Part shown: piece after piece, positions 44,898 through 56,327 of the stretch
How the letters are laid out: every line of letters starts with the position of its first letter
Numbering within the stretch: position 1 is the first letter of the stretch
Source: CALKWS01 sp051020515
Lineage (GTDB): Bacteria > Actinomycetota > Actinomycetes > Actinomycetales > Beutenbergiaceae
DNA: 64,000 nucleotides
Assembly (NCBI RefSeq): GCF_051020515.1
Contig: NZ_CP194857.1
Location: forward strand, 1-64,000
Direction: 5' to 3'
The notes under the pieces: model-generated
Told to the model about the DNA's origin: nothing
The model's database searches: none
The model's input: only the letters and a program-made list of their open reading frames with translations
Program-made: the position numbers and the translations under genes

Positions 44898-45334
44898 GCG
44901 CGGCCCTGTACTCGGGCCGGATCGCGGCCGAGCGGCTGATGACCGACCAGTGTGTGATCCGCCGGCCCACCGGGAACATGGTCACGGACCCGGAGACGTT
45001 CGAGGACGTGCCGGAACTGATCGTGATCTACGACCCGCGACAAGGCCCGCATTTCGGTAAATGCAAAGTTCAGAGTCACGAAGCCTTTGAACAGGAACGC
45101 GAATCCGCAGGACTTACCCAAATCATAAACCGGGTGAGAGTCGATATCCCAGTAGGTGTAGCGCGGATAATGCCGGAAGACGTAATCACCATTCTGGACA
45201 GCATTGACCCTTTGCTTATCGGGCAGAGTTACCGGGTTACGGTTGAGGCACCCTACGCTACACACAAGACCGCATATCGAATCGCGGTGGAACTGAACGT
45301 GGGACTAGAGGTTCCACCGTTTAACCCGAATTAG
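44882..45334 (+). CDS. DUF6093-like head closure protein (copy 2)
   Basis: Identical to 7220-7672, including the shift to A/T-richer codons from about 45047. Confidence 0.65.
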   Translation: MASSVSAALYSGRIAAERLMTDQCVIRRPTGNMVTDPETFEDVPELIVIYDPRQGPHFGKCKVQSHEAFEQERESAGLTQIINRVRVDIPVGVARIMPEDVITILDSIDPLLIGQSYRVTVEAPYATHKTAYRIAVELNVGLEVPPFNPN

Positions 45335-45416
45335 CGGTAGAATTACAGAAAGAAGCGGCCCCCGGGAGTTCGCACCTCCCGAGGGCCTACCGACTACCTG
45401 GCAAGAGGTAACCGGC

Positions 45417-46063
45417 ATGGCTGACACTACCCGTACCTGCAAGTCCTGTGGCGACACGAAGCCGCTCACTGAGTACTACTGGCAAGAGGTCGCCCCCGCG
45501 GCTCATGCAAGGACTGCGTGCGAGCCAGGGTTAGGGCCAACTATCACGCCAACCGCGAGGCGCGGCGAGCGAAGGGCCTGGAGTACCGGAATGCGAACCG
45601 GGAGGCGTTGCGCGCAGCGGCCCGAGAATGGTACCGCCAGAACAAAGAGAAGAGCAGGCTTAACGCCTTGCGGTGGTCTCGCGAGAATCCAGAGTACTAC
45701 CGCGAATACAACAGGCGCTGGTATCAGGAAAACCGTGAGTCCCGGATTCAGCAGATAGCCGCCTACCACGCTGAGAACTACGAAGCGCGCTTACGCTGGA
45801 ACCGGGAGCACTTGTCTCGGCGCAGGGCGCGAATGGCTGGCGTTCAGGTCATTCCCTTTTCGCCCGAACAACTCGTGGCCCGGATTGCCTTCTATGGCGG
45901 GGTCTGTTGGATCTGCCGCGAGGTTCCGTATGAGGAATTGGATCACGTCAAGCCGGTGAAGGCTGGTGGGCCGCATATGCTGGCGAACCTTCGCCCGGCA
46001 TGTCGTAGTTGCAATGCATCCAAGAACGCTTCGTGGCCGTTCGTTGCCCCTGGGCCTAGTTAG
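45417..46063 (+). pseudogene. HNH endonuclease, homing type (copy 2), one base missing
   Basis: TACTACTGG near 45477 has lost a C relative to TACTACCTGG in copy 1, in the second unit of the 17-bp repeat. The frame breaks after the first zinc pair; the HNH core downstream is unchanged. Confidence 0.85.
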
Positions 46064-46074
46064 GAGGTGCCGCC

Positions 46075-46467
46075 GTGGGACGGGTGACCATTGACGCTTC
46101 TGAGGTGCGCGCCCTGGCTGAGGACATGCGCCGGATCGACTCGCGGTTGTCGCGGCATGTGCGGCCGGTGGTGGAGCGCGGGGCGGTGCAGATCAAGAAC
46201 GACCTGCAAGCGGAGATGCGTAAGTCTCGGCACTTCGCCCCGGTGGCTCGCGGGATCTCGTATGACATGCGGTCCCCTGGTGGGGCGTATGAGGCTGAGA
46301 TCGGCCCAGAGAAGGGCTCCCCTGGCTCGCTCGCCAATATCGCATATTTCGGGGATTCCCTCGGAGCCGGGACGGTGGAAGACCCAACAGCCGCGTTGGA
46401 GCGTGAGGCGCCGAAGTTCGCCGATGCGTTGGCTGACCTCGCGGCAGAGTTGGCGCTTGGCCCATGA
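46075..46467 (+). CDS. HK97 gp10-like tail completion protein (copy 2, intact)
   Basis: 130 residues; lacks the 4-base insertion of copy 1 and reads VVERGAVQIKNDLQAEMRKS across that point. The stop overlaps the next ATG. Confidence 0.72.
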   Translation: MGRVTIDASEVRALAEDMRRIDSRLSRHVRPVVERGAVQIKNDLQAEMRKSRHFAPVARGISYDMRSPGGAYEAEIGPEKGSPGSLANIAYFGDSLGAGTVEDPTAALEREAPKFADALADLAAELALGP

Positions 46468-46892
46468 TGGCGCACCTGAACGCGATGAAGGCTCTCATTG
46501 AGTCTGAGCGTGGGTTCACCGTATACATCATTTCGGTGCCGAAGCCGAACAGTATTCGGTACCCGTATGTGCTGATCTCGCCGGGCTACGGGCGGCCTGG
46601 TGAGCGGCCGTTGAATGAGCGGTTGGATTCCATCGACCATGACTTGCAGGTGCGGTCTGTGGGCACGTCTCCGGCGTCTGCGCTGGGGCTGTTGGGTGCG
46701 GTGCGTGAGGTGCTGTCACCTGGTCGTGGCCCGCGGCGTCTGGTGGTGCCTGACAGGAAGGCGACGGTCAAGTTTCTGCGGCATGAGATGACCGACCAGG
46801 ACCGCGATGTGCGGGTGACTGCGACGGGTCAGCACCCGATCTTCGGTGTGGACGCTTTCCACTTGCTCTCCACCCCGCAACGGGCCGGCTGA
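46464..46892 (+). CDS. Tail terminator-like protein (copy 2, intact)
   Basis: 142 residues; reads VGTSPASALGLLGAVREVLS across the point broken in copy 1. Confidence 0.67.
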   Translation: MMAHLNAMKALIESERGFTVYIISVPKPNSIRYPYVLISPGYGRPGERPLNERLDSIDHDLQVRSVGTSPASALGLLGAVREVLSPGRGPRRLVVPDRKATVKFLRHEMTDQDRDVRVTATGQHPIFGVDAFHLLSTPQRAG

Positions 46893-46961
46893 GCCCTGTT
46901 TCTATCTGTCCCCTGTGCCGCCTGGCGCTGGGGTTCACCGAGATGCCCGAGGAGGGCTGAC

Positions 46962-47129
46962 ATGGCGCACACCACTGTATATCGCAGCAGGGATGGCAAG
47001 AAGGTCCGCATCCCTGAGCACTGGCTCGGGCACAAGGTGCTCGGCCGTCCGTTCCGCAAGACCCCACCCACCAAGACGGTGGACACCCCGGCGGCTACCG
47101 GCGGGGCCGAGAAGAAGAAGGAGAACTGA
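46962..47129 (+). CDS. Small basic protein, 55 aa (copy 2)
   Basis: As at 9306, with Val at residue 6 (TGTA for GCGT in the DNA). Confidence 0.65.
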   Translation: MAHTTVYRSRDGKKVRIPEHWLGHKVLGRPFRKTPPTKTVDTPAATGGAEKKKEN

Positions 47130-47132
47130 CCG

Positions 47133-47657
47133 ATGGCCTACACAGCCGCTGATGCGTCGCAGAAGGTGACGCTCGTGCTCGACCCGCCCGAGGATCTGTT
47201 GACCGTCACGGCCGCAGACCTGAACGCCGGGCTCGACATCCACAACGACATCCTGAAGACCGACTTCCAGGCCACGGCTACGGATTCGACCACGCACAAT
47301 GACACCCCGCTGGGCAGCAAGGGGCAGTGGACGAACTTCGCCGGCCGCAACGCGAACGCCTCGGTGACCGTGTTGCGTGACCTGGACGAGACTGGCCGCC
47401 CTGATGCGGTGTCGTCCAGCGAGACGACTTTCGCTGCCGTGCGGGAGCCGGGCACTCGTGTGGGCCTGTTCGTGCGGAAGGGTCCGGACCCGGATGAGGA
47501 CTGGCAGGCCGACGATGAGGTTCGCTGGGGCGGGGTCGTGCAGACCGATGTGCCGCGTGAGCCGTCTGACCCGAACGACGGGTTCATCAAGGTTGTTGTG
47601 CCGCTCGGGGTTCAGGACTTCGAGACGTACTTCAACGTGGCCGCGAACGTCGTCTGA
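47133..47657 (+). CDS. Major tail (tube) protein (copy 2)
   Basis: Identical to 9477-10001. Confidence 0.8.
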   Translation: MAYTAADASQKVTLVLDPPEDLLTVTAADLNAGLDIHNDILKTDFQATATDSTTHNDTPLGSKGQWTNFAGRNANASVTVLRDLDETGRPDAVSSSETTFAAVREPGTRVGLFVRKGPDPDEDWQADDEVRWGGVVQTDVPREPSDPNDGFIKVVVPLGVQDFETYFNVAANVV

Positions 47658-47661
47658 CCAA

Positions 47662-47713
47662 TGACGCCCCGGCGGGGCGGGCTGGGGTCAGGTCCCCCGC
47701 CCCGCCGGGGTCA
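47662..47713 (+). terminator. Strong GC hairpin after tail tube gene (copy 2)
   Basis: Same 18-bp stem as at 10006-10057, followed by the same GGACCTGAC repeats (47720, 47734, 47757). Confidence 0.65.
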
Positions 47714-47765
47714 CCAACCGGACCTGACCGCCTGGACCTGACCGCATCTGACGATTGGACCTGAC

Positions 47766-48398
47766 ATGACTGACGAAACCCTCGGCTCCCGCAAGGCAAA
47801 GGCCGAACCCATCGAGGACGAGGCCCTGGGGCAGGCGGCACCGGACCCGGACGAACCGGAGATCCTGGACATCCCCGCCGACCTCACCCCCGAAGACTTC
47901 GACTTCGACGAGTTCGTGCAAGGCGCCCGCCCGAACCGCCACGCCATCCGCGTCCCGGTGCGCGGTGACCTACTGGGGCGGATGCAGATGCTCGTGATGC
48001 GCATCGAGGAAGCCGAACGCGCCGGCCAGGACGTAGACGAACTGGTGGGCGAGTACGAGGAAGCCAAGGCTGAGTTCGAGGCAAACCGGCCGTTGTTCAT
48101 CATGGAGGGACGCTCCACTACCCGCCGCCGCCAGATCGAGAAGCACCTGGAGAAACTCGGTGTGCAGCGTCCCGGCAAGAAGGCCACCGACGAAGAGTAC
48201 GGGGATTACGCCAAGACGGTGATGCTGCACCAGTTGGCTGACCAGGTGGTGCACCCCAAGGGTGTGACCGCTGAGGGCCTGGAGGCGCTGATGGAAGTCA
48301 ACGAGCCCGCTGTGGATCTGATCTATGCGGCTGGGCAGCGCGCCAACAGTGTGGCGGCGAAGGCGCCGGTGAGGCCGGATTTCTCTCACGGGCGCTGA
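47766..48398 (+). CDS. Tail assembly chaperone, upstream frame (copy 2)
   Basis: Identical to 10110-10742. Confidence 0.75.
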   Translation: MTDETLGSRKAKAEPIEDEALGQAAPDPDEPEILDIPADLTPEDFDFDEFVQGARPNRHAIRVPVRGDLLGRMQMLVMRIEEAERAGQDVDELVGEYEEAKAEFEANRPLFIMEGRSTTRRRQIEKHLEKLGVQRPGKKATDEEYGDYAKTVMLHQLADQVVHPKGVTAEGLEALMEVNEPAVDLIYAAGQRANSVAAKAPVRPDFSHGR

Positions 48399-48421
48399 GG
48401 CATCACCCGTACTGGCTGACG

Positions 48422-48757
48422 GTGCTGCGCACGGGCAGGAAATACGGGGCGTACCCGTGCGCACACCTTGGCCTACCTCGCGACCCGGAAGTTGATTTCC
48501 TGCTCACCACGGCCCTGGAACTGTACGAAGAGGGGCTGTGTCCGGGCGGGTGCGGGCAGCACATGGACGAGGCCCACGACGAGGCCAACCATGGCCGGTA
48601 CGAGCGCAAGACGGTGACGTGCCAGGCGTGCGCCGCGAACCACCCCGGCGATGACCACAAGCCGCAACCGGGCGAGTTGGCCTATGTGTGGCGCAACCCG
48701 AAACCGCCACGGAAGCGGCGGGGCAGGGGGAAGGTCGGCAAGGCGCGGGCTGGTTAG
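48422..48757 (+). CDS. Tail assembly chaperone, downstream frame (copy 2)
   Basis: Identical to 10766-11101. The -1 frame relation to the upstream ORF is the same in both copies, so it is not one of the random indels. Confidence 0.6.
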   Translation: MLRTGRKYGAYPCAHLGLPRDPEVDFLLTTALELYEEGLCPGGCGQHMDEAHDEANHGRYERKTVTCQACAANHPGDDHKPQPGELAYVWRNPKPPRKRRGRGKVGKARAG

Positions 48758-48948
48758 CGGTCCATGCGTCCGGAGAACTGCGCATAGATCAACACGCCGA
48801 ACCCCAATAAGGCGACGAAGATCCCGAGTGCTGCGGTTTCGATGTTGCTGACGGCGGCGATGGTGCCGCTGATGGCGATCAGCGCCCCAATCCCGGATGC
48901 GATCGCCTTCTCTGCCCCGCCCTTTCGCTGCTTCTTCTGTGTGTCCAT
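48754..48948 (-). CDS. Small membrane protein on the minus strand (copy 2)
   Basis: Identical 64-residue, two-TM product to 11098-11292. Confidence 0.6.
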   Translation of the reverse strand: MDTQKKQRKGGAEKAIASGIGALIAISGTIAAVSNIETAALGIFVALLGFGVLIYAQFSGRMDR

Positions 48949-48990
48949 GCCTTGAGTTTGCCTTACTTCGACGCCGGACGGGGTGATTCC

Positions 48991-51903
48991 GTGTCCACTC
49001 GCTCAATAGCGGTTCGCCTCCGGGCCGAGGTCACCGACTTCAACCGTGAGATCTCGTCTGCTGCCTCGTCGCTGGACCAAGTGGTCAAGAAGTCCGGCGA
49101 GGGTGAGCGGGCAGCGGACACCTTTGCAGGCCGGGTGGCACAGTCGGCCCGCCTCCAGCGCCAGGAGTGGACCACGGTCGGCTCCACCTTGGTTGGTGTC
49201 GGCGCGGCCGTGACCGGCCTTGGCGCCGCCGTCCTTCACACCGGGATCCAGTACAACACCTTGCGACAGACGGCCACGGCTGGTCTCACGACCATGCTCG
49301 GTTCCGCCGAGGCAGCGGCGGCGCAAATGGACCGCCTGGACCACTTCGCCTCCACGAGCCCGTTCGCCCGCCAGGTGTGGATCACCGCCCAACAGCAACT
49401 GATCGGCTTCGGCGTCGAGGCCGGTCGCGTCATCCCCATCCTCGATGGAGTGCAGGATGCCGTCGCTGCGGTCGGCGGGTCGAACTCTGACATCGAGAGC
49501 ATCGTCTACGCGCTTGCGCAGATGCAGTCGCAAGGGCGCCTGACTGGACAAACGCTCAACCAGGTCGGCCAGTACGGCATCGACATGGCGACGATCTTGG
49601 GCGAGCAGATGGGTGTCTCCGGTCAGGAGATCCGCAACATGGCAATGAAGCCGGGTGGCATCCCGGTTGAGCAGATCTGGGACCCGCTTGTCGCCGGCCT
49701 GAATGAGAACTTCGGCGGCGCCGCCGCGAACGTCCGGGAGACCTTCGAGGGTGCTGTTGACCGAGTGAAGGCTGCATGGCGTGACCTGTCGGCCACGATC
49801 GCTGCCCCGCTGGTGGACCCCGAGGGCGGCGGCGCGCTCATCACCTGGCTGAACAGCCTGGCCGATGCCATGCGTCTCTTCATGCGCCTGCCTGACGGGT
49901 TGATCCAAACCGGAGCGGCGCTTACCGGGCTCGGTGGTGTCGCGACTCTAACTGCGGGGTCGCTGCTGTTGGCGGTCCCGCGGATTGTGGAGTTCCGGAC
50001 CTCCCTAGAGACCCTTGCGAGGTCATTCCCTGTCTGGTCGAGAGCGATCGGCGGGTTCACTGGCGCCATCGCCCGGCTGGCGGGCGTGGGGGTGGTCATC
50101 GCTGGCGTTACCGCGGCGGTTGGCGCTCTCTCCGCAGCCGTGCATGATCCTGGGATTCCTCGGGACATGGAAGATATTGCGCGATCGATGCAGCGCATCT
50201 ACCACGCTGGCGACGACCTGGCCAACCTTCAGATGGACCAAATCTTCTCCCAGATGGCTACGTGGGGATTCGACCGAGTGACCATCGAGTCAAACAATCT
50301 CGGCGAGGCCTTGGAGCGGTTGGCTAACCCGAGCCTGGCGGGCTCGATATCAGCATTCTTCGGATCGTTTGGCATCCCAAGTTGGATGAAGGACACCGAG
50401 GTCGCGGTCGCTGAGACCGACGCCGCGCTGGCCCACCTGGTGGACTCGGGGCACGGGGATATGGTGCGAGTGCTCTTGGAGGGTCTGGGGCTTTCCGCTG
50501 AACAACTAAGTGAACTGATGCCGCAGGCCACGGGTGCCCTGATGGCGCTGGACGATGCCGCAGAGATGGCTCGTGGCGGCATCAGCGAAGCCGACGCGGC
50601 GCTGGCAGAGATGCGCCAGGGTTGGATCGAGAACCAGGAGGCCGCTCGCGAACTGCGCGAGGCGTGGCGCGAGATGGCGATCAGCGCCAGCCAGTCCTTC
50701 GGTGACGTGATGGACGCCTATGACTCAGCGTCGGCGGCGGCTAAGGAATTCTCCGAGGATGCCACCGCATCGGCGCAGGACTGGATTGCCGCACTGAGCG
50801 CGCAGATCGACGCCCACAACAACTGGGAGTCCAACATCATCGGTGCCACTGAGCGGGCGCGGGACCTGCTCCCCCGGCACATGTGGGACGCCGCTGACGA
50901 GATGGTTGACGCCCTGATCGCGGGCGGCATGGACTCAGCCGAGGCCGCGGCCCTGCTGGTATCGATGACGGACGACGAGTTCGTGGAGTTGGCCGGCCTT
51001 GCTCGCGACCGGGGCGAGCAGGGTGGGGAAGCGTTCGCGGACGGGGTAGAGAGTGCGCGCCGTCCGGGTGTGGACATTGATGACATGCCCGCCCGGTCCG
51101 GCTTTGAAGCGCTGGTGGACGACTTCTCGAACACCACAACTGACACGAACCTGGACGTGGACCCCCGCCCGGCCATTGCCGAGGCCCTGGCGTTGATGGG
51201 CGACTGGGAAGGCACTACCACAGACACCATGCTCAGCGCCGACCCTGGCCCGGCGGTCAAGATCTTCAACGAGCAGACCGGGGCGTGGGAGCGCACTACC
51301 ACCGAGACGCTGCTGGATCTGAACGAGAACCGGGCTGTGCAGGTCTTCAACCGCGAGACGGGCAGGTGGGAGCGCACAACGACTCGCACGCTGCTCGACG
51401 CCAACGACTCCCCCGCCCGCGCCACCGTCCGCGGCCTTGGTGGTTGGGCTGGGCAGCAGACGTACCGCGTGAACATCGACGCGAACGTGGCCGCCGCCCA
51501 GGCCCGAATCCGGCAGTTGAACAATCAGAGGGTCCAGGTGGGTGCGGATCTGATGCGCGCTTCCGGTGGCCCCGTCTTCGGCCCCGGCAGCGAGACGTCG
51601 GACTCGATCGCCGCCCGCCTGTCTCACAACGAGCATGTGTGGTCCGCGGCGGAGGTTCGTGGCGCGGGCGGGCATGCGGCGATGGAGCAGATGCGTGCGT
51701 GGGCCAGGGCTGGTGTGCGTGGGTTTGCCGGGGGTGGGACTCCGGCGTACCAGGCGGCTCCCCAGGTGATCCAGGTCGCGGCCCCCGCCCCCACCGAGCC
51801 GCGGTCCATTTCCGGCCCGTTGGTGCACGTGGAGCGTCTCGGCGGCGCGGACTTGTCTCAGGTTGAGGCCGCGTTTAAGTGGCAGATGGTGGGTGCGTTG
51901 TGA
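48991..51903 (+). CDS. Tape measure protein (copy 2, intact)
   Basis: 970 residues from GTG 48991, the longest gene of the phage, implying a tail of roughly 140-150 nm by the usual 0.15 nm per residue relation. It has an N-terminal coiled coil, a hydrophobic centre, and the WERTTT repeat block before a C-terminal LRGFAGGG-type segment (VRGFAGGGTPAYQA). The stop overlaps the Dit-like start. Confidence 0.9.
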   Translation: MSTRSIAVRLRAEVTDFNREISSAASSLDQVVKKSGEGERAADTFAGRVAQSARLQRQEWTTVGSTLVGVGAAVTGLGAAVLHTGIQYNTLRQTATAGLTTMLGSAEAAAAQMDRLDHFASTSPFARQVWITAQQQLIGFGVEAGRVIPILDGVQDAVAAVGGSNSDIESIVYALAQMQSQGRLTGQTLNQVGQYGIDMATILGEQMGVSGQEIRNMAMKPGGIPVEQIWDPLVAGLNENFGGAAANVRETFEGAVDRVKAAWRDLSATIAAPLVDPEGGGALITWLNSLADAMRLFMRLPDGLIQTGAALTGLGGVATLTAGSLLLAVPRIVEFRTSLETLARSFPVWSRAIGGFTGAIARLAGVGVVIAGVTAAVGALSAAVHDPGIPRDMEDIARSMQRIYHAGDDLANLQMDQIFSQMATWGFDRVTIESNNLGEALERLANPSLAGSISAFFGSFGIPSWMKDTEVAVAETDAALAHLVDSGHGDMVRVLLEGLGLSAEQLSELMPQATGALMALDDAAEMARGGISEADAALAEMRQGWIENQEAARELREAWREMAISASQSFGDVMDAYDSASAAAKEFSEDATASAQDWIAALSAQIDAHNNWESNIIGATERARDLLPRHMWDAADEMVDALIAGGMDSAEAAALLVSMTDDEFVELAGLARDRGEQGGEAFADGVESARRPGVDIDDMPARSGFEALVDDFSNTTTDTNLDVDPRPAIAEALALMGDWEGTTTDTMLSADPGPAVKIFNEQTGAWERTTTETLLDLNENRAVQVFNRETGRWERTTTRTLLDANDSPARATVRGLGGWAGQQTYRVNIDANVAAAQARIRQLNNQRVQVGADLMRASGGPVFGPGSETSDSIAARLSHNEHVWSAAEVRGAGGHAAMEQMRAWARAGVRGFAGGGTPAYQAAPQVIQVAAPAPTEPRSISGPLVHVERLGGADLSQVEAAFKWQMVGAL

Positions 51904-52403
51904 GCCGTACGGTGATCCATTGGCGTGGCCTCAGCATCGGGGGTGGGGACGGCCCGGTGACGATCTATTCCCTGGACGGGTGGGAGGAGCGGCCCTCACC
52001 GAGGCAGCGCACCGATCCGCGCCCTGGGCATGGTGTGTTCGGGGGGCCGGTGTGGGCTGAGGCGCGGCATGTGTTGGTGCAGGGCACCGCGCACATCTCG
52101 ACGGCCCGGGATGAGTTGTTGGCTCATCTTGACCGGAACATGGGTTTTGACGGGGAGCCGGAGGATTTGACGGTTGAGCATGCGGGTCGGACGTTGACGG
52201 CGAGGGCGCGGTTGTTGCGTTTCGCGGCGAATCCGGAGCGTGGCCGGTGGGCTGGGCTTGGGTCGGGGCATGGCGGGTTCCTGTGGGCTGCGCAGTGGTC
52301 GTGTGATGACCCGTTCCGGTATGGCGACGTTTCCGCCGCGTCCGCGTCTTTGCCGGTGCCCACGGGTGGGGTCCGGTTCCCGTTGTTCACGGGGGGGTGG
52401 TGA
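51900..52403 (+). CDS. Distal tail protein (Dit-like), N-terminal part (copy 2)
   Basis: Identical to 14248-14751. The G7 run and stop are also the same, so the split at this point is shared by both copies. Confidence 0.7.
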   Translation: MSRTVIHWRGLSIGGGDGPVTIYSLDGWEERPSPRQRTDPRPGHGVFGGPVWAEARHVLVQGTAHISTARDELLAHLDRNMGFDGEPEDLTVEHAGRTLTARARLLRFAANPERGRWAGLGSGHGGFLWAAQWSCDDPFRYGDVSAASASLPVPTGGVRFPLFTGGW

Positions 52404-52404
52404 C

Positions 52405-53386
52405 GTGGTGTCTGGTGTGATCACGCGGCGGAACCTGGCGACACGCCCACATGCAGGCGACTCGAATCCCTGGTATGCCTCGGGGACAGGGTCGGGGCCG
52501 CTTGAGGTCGTAACGGGGCCGACGCCGGTGCCGCACATCGAGCGGTTCACACGCCAGGTGTTCACCACAGGCGTAGGTAACTTCGTGGGAACGTTCTACC
52601 GTGAGGCTGGCGTGGCGGGCGCGGCCGGTGATGTGGTGACTCTGAGTGCATACCTTCGCCCGTCGCAGACCGCCGAGTTACGCCTCGACTGTCACCTGCG
52701 CGACGGCACCAGTTCACTCGGGACGGTGAACTCTGAGCGGGTGCAGGTCCAAGCCGGGGAGTGGCAACGGTTCACCGCGACCCTCCCCGCCGACGCGTTC
52801 TACGACGGTTTCCAACTATGGTCACGCGTCACTGATGCGGGCACCACGATGCAGGGCGGCGACTACCTGGACATGACCGCCGTGCTCGCTGAGGAGGGAA
52901 GTCAGGGAGGCTACTTCGACGGGGGCACCCCATGGGTATCCAACCCTGACGGCACGATCACCGCCTACCGATGGACGTGAGGCGCACGCGTCGATCTCGG
53001 AGGAAGTCCGCACCCGCACCGGCACCCCGCTGCTGTTCGGCCCCGCATCCGGCACCGGCAGGGTGCGACTGGCCAACCCCGGCACCGCCAACGCACACCC
53101 CACCTTCCACATTCACGGCCCGGTGGGCGAAGGGGGTTTCATGATCACCCACGTTTCCACCGGCCGCAGGCTCCTCTACCGCGACCAAATCCCCGCCGGG
53201 TCCGTGCTGTCCATCGACACATCCGCCGGAACCGTCCTCCAGGACGGCGTGGCCGACCGCTCCGGCCGCCTCGTCGTACGAGAGTGGTCCACCGTCCCCC
53301 GCGAGGGCGAAGCCGAGTACGTGTTCACCGCACCCGAACGCACCGACGCCGTGTTGCACGCCCAAGTCAAGGCGACGTACTGGTGA
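52405..53386 (+). pseudogene. Carbohydrate-binding-like plus Dit C-terminal tail protein (copy 2), 2 bases missing
   Basis: GATGGACGTGAGG near 52976 replaces GATGGACCGGTGAGG of copy 1 and makes an immediate stop at the end of the sugar-binding domain. The Dit-like C-terminal domain is intact downstream (from 53063). Confidence 0.65.
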
Positions 53387-55403
53387 GCACCGTCGAACTC
53401 ATCGCCGGGACCTACAACATCACCCTCGCGTCCCTGCACCACCCAGAAGGACACTCCTGGGCGCAACGACGGGAACACGCAGCGCAAGCCGTGATCCGCT
53501 CCGGCGCAGCCATCGTCGGCCTACAAGAAGTGTCCAACCTGAACAACGCCACCACCTCCCAGGCACAGCAACTGTGCGACTCGATCAACGCGGCCACACC
53601 CGGGGTGTCCTGGCAAGTGACACCAGGGACCCGGTACAACGCGATCATCCACAACAACACCCTCGTGGAGCGCCGCTCAGACCCCGAAACGTGGGACCTG
53701 AACGTCATCCACACCCGCTCCGGCGCCCAACGCGCCATGACCGGCGCCATATTCGCCCACCGGCCCACCGGCGCCGAATTCGTGTTCGTCACCGCGCACT
53801 TCTCCACCGGCACCCTCGAATCCAGGATTGAGAACGCACAGATCGTCGCGGACTTCCTGGACGCCCGCCGCGACGGGCACCGCCACGGCATCGCGGCCCT
53901 GGACACCAACGGATCCCACGAAATCCACGGCCCCGACTCGGACCTGTGGGCACGCGGGTACCCCAACACCCGCCAACGCAGCCAAGCCCCAGTGGTGCGG
54001 GATGAGTTCAACTCCTTCAACGGGTGGGACCCGGAGATGGACGGCCGCCTCAACGGGCGCTGGATCGACGCCGTAGTCACCGACACCGGCGTGGACGTGC
54101 CCGCCGCCGGCCTGGACGCCGACTACGCCGACGGCACCGGACTACCGCTGCGCACCCCCCTGCCATCAGACCACCACATGGTGTGGGCCGCCCTCACCTG
54201 GAACACCGACGACCCCGGCCCCGCACCCGGCCCCACCCCTCCGGGTCCGCCACTGCCCGCGGAAGTCGCGACCCTCCACGACCCCGGAGAGTTCTTCACC
54301 GGCGAACTCACCACAGGCAACCGGCTGCGCCACCTCCCCATCAGCGCGGGCTCGTTCTCCGCGGTCCTGAACGCACCCGGCACCCTGGAAGCCACCATCC
54401 CGCTGCGGCGCCTCCCAGCACCGGAGCGGGCGGAGATCCGCGCCGCCGTCGAAGGCACCCGCTGCTACCTGGCCTACCAGGTGGGCCGCAGAATCGTGGA
54501 GGCCGGACCGATCTGGGTGCACGACTACGACGACACCACCGGGGACCTGCGCATCCGAGCATCCGGGCTGTGGTCCCTGTTCGACTATCGGCTCGTGATC
54601 CCCGTCCTCGGCCCCGGGCAAGGCCCCCAGTCCCGGCAACTGTCCTGGACCGGGCTGTCGTTGGGCGCCATCGCGAAACGACTCGTGCAAGCCGCCACCG
54701 CCCACACCGGCGGGCACCTACCGATCGTGCTGCCACCGGACCAGGTCGGCAACCACGAACGCACCTACCCCGGGTTTGAGTTGGCCACCACCCGGCAGCG
54801 GTTGACCGAGTTAACCCAGGTGGAGAACGGCCCCGACATCGCGTTCACCCCCCGCCTCCGCGAAGACGGCGAAGGCATCGAATGGGCCCTGCGCACCGGC
54901 ACCAACTCCGGGCCGCTCCTGACCCAGGACGGCCCAGACTGGGTATGGGACACCACCAACCCCACCGGCCCCGTTCCGGCGTGTCCGTCACCTCCGACTT
55001 CTCCCGCCGCACCAACTACGCCTTCGCCGTGGGTGAGGGGCACGAACAAGCCCTACGGCTGGGATCACACCAAGACCCAGACCAGTGGGACCGCGGCTAC
55101 CCCCTGATGCACGCAACACTCCCCCACACGTCCGTGATCGAGCAACCGACCCTGACCTCCCACGCCAGGGCGGCCGTGGCCCAAGGCGCGGCCCCCTGGT
55201 CCACCTGGAAAATCCGGGTGGGGCGCGATGAAACACCCCGCCTGGGCGAGTACTCCCCCGGTGACCTGGCCACCATCCACGTGGGCTCTGACCATGTGTG
55301 GCTGCCGGGCGGGGCGCACCAGGTCCGCATCGCCTCCATCTCCGGGAGCCACGGGGAGGCGTTCGTGGACCTGGAAACCATCCCCGCCATGGATTCAAGA
55401 TAA
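53383..55403 (+). pseudogene. Tail-tip protein with EEP domain (copy 2), one base missing late
   Basis: The EEP domain and most of the tail domain are intact here, so copy 2 confirms an unbroken enzyme domain. A missing T near 54974 (CCCGTTCCGG) shifts the frame in the C-terminal third. Residues 275-290 are the Pro-rich linker. One Ala (LGAIAK) replaces Pro of copy 1, and copy 2 lacks one Ala codon near 55172. Confidence 0.78.
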
Positions 55404-55413
55404 GGGAGCGCAC

Positions 55414-56318
55414 GTGTCACTATCTGAGGACTTCCCCGCCGGCCCTACCACACCCGCCGGGCCGGGAGGATTCGCACAACTCCTCGCCACGCTCCGGCAA
55501 GTGGACGCCCGCGTGTCCAACCTGGAACGCGGCGGCCCCCTGCGCGCCTCCGGGGTGACCGCCACACCCGAAGGCCTGGAAGTCGTGGGCCGCCTGTTCG
55601 TTCGTCGCCCCACCCTGGAACAGCCCGGGATGATCGACGCCTACCTCGGGGCCACCGGTGTGCGCACAGCGATGCGACTGATCCCACCGAGAGGGCAAGA
55701 CGCCACCGACGACGACGACTACACCGTTTTGTACCTGGAGGACGCCGGCAGCCTCGGTGACGGTATCGCCATGCTCCGCACCTCCGGACAACTGCAACTG
55801 CATGCGGGCACAACGTTCCGGCTGCGCACACTCGACGAATCGCACCACATCAGCACCACCACGAACCAGGTCCAGGTCAAGGCCCCCACGACAATGCTTC
55901 TCGTGGATGGCACCAACCTGTCCGTGAGCGGCGACCTCACAGTGGACGGTGCGAAGAACTTCCGCCTCCCCCACCCCACACCAAACCCGGCATGGAACTC
56001 GTGCACGCCACCACCGAGTCCCCCGTGTCCGGACTGGAATACCACTACCGCGCCACCCTCAACGACGACGGCCAGGCCACGATCGACCTGCCCGAGTACT
56101 TCGAGCACCTCGCCCACACCGACGGGCGCGGCGTGCAAGTCACACCCGTAGGCCGCCCGTTCCCCGTCGGCGCCGACGAACCCACCGGCGGGCAAGTGCG
56201 CGTGTACGGGCAGGCGGGCCGGGACGTGTTCGTGCGAGTCAACGCCCGCCGCGGCGACCAAGCCGGCCAGTTCGAGGTCGAGCGCCCACGTGAAGAACCT
56301 GAGCAGACCGAGGAATAG
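55414..56318 (+). pseudogene. Tail fibre protein (copy 2), 2-base insertion
   Basis: CACCCCACACCAAACCC near 55979 carries an extra CA and breaks the frame before the C-terminal receptor-like domain. It reads PFPVGADEPTGG where copy 1 has PFPVARDDEPTGG. Confidence 0.7.
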
Positions 56319-56327
56319 GAAAAAGCC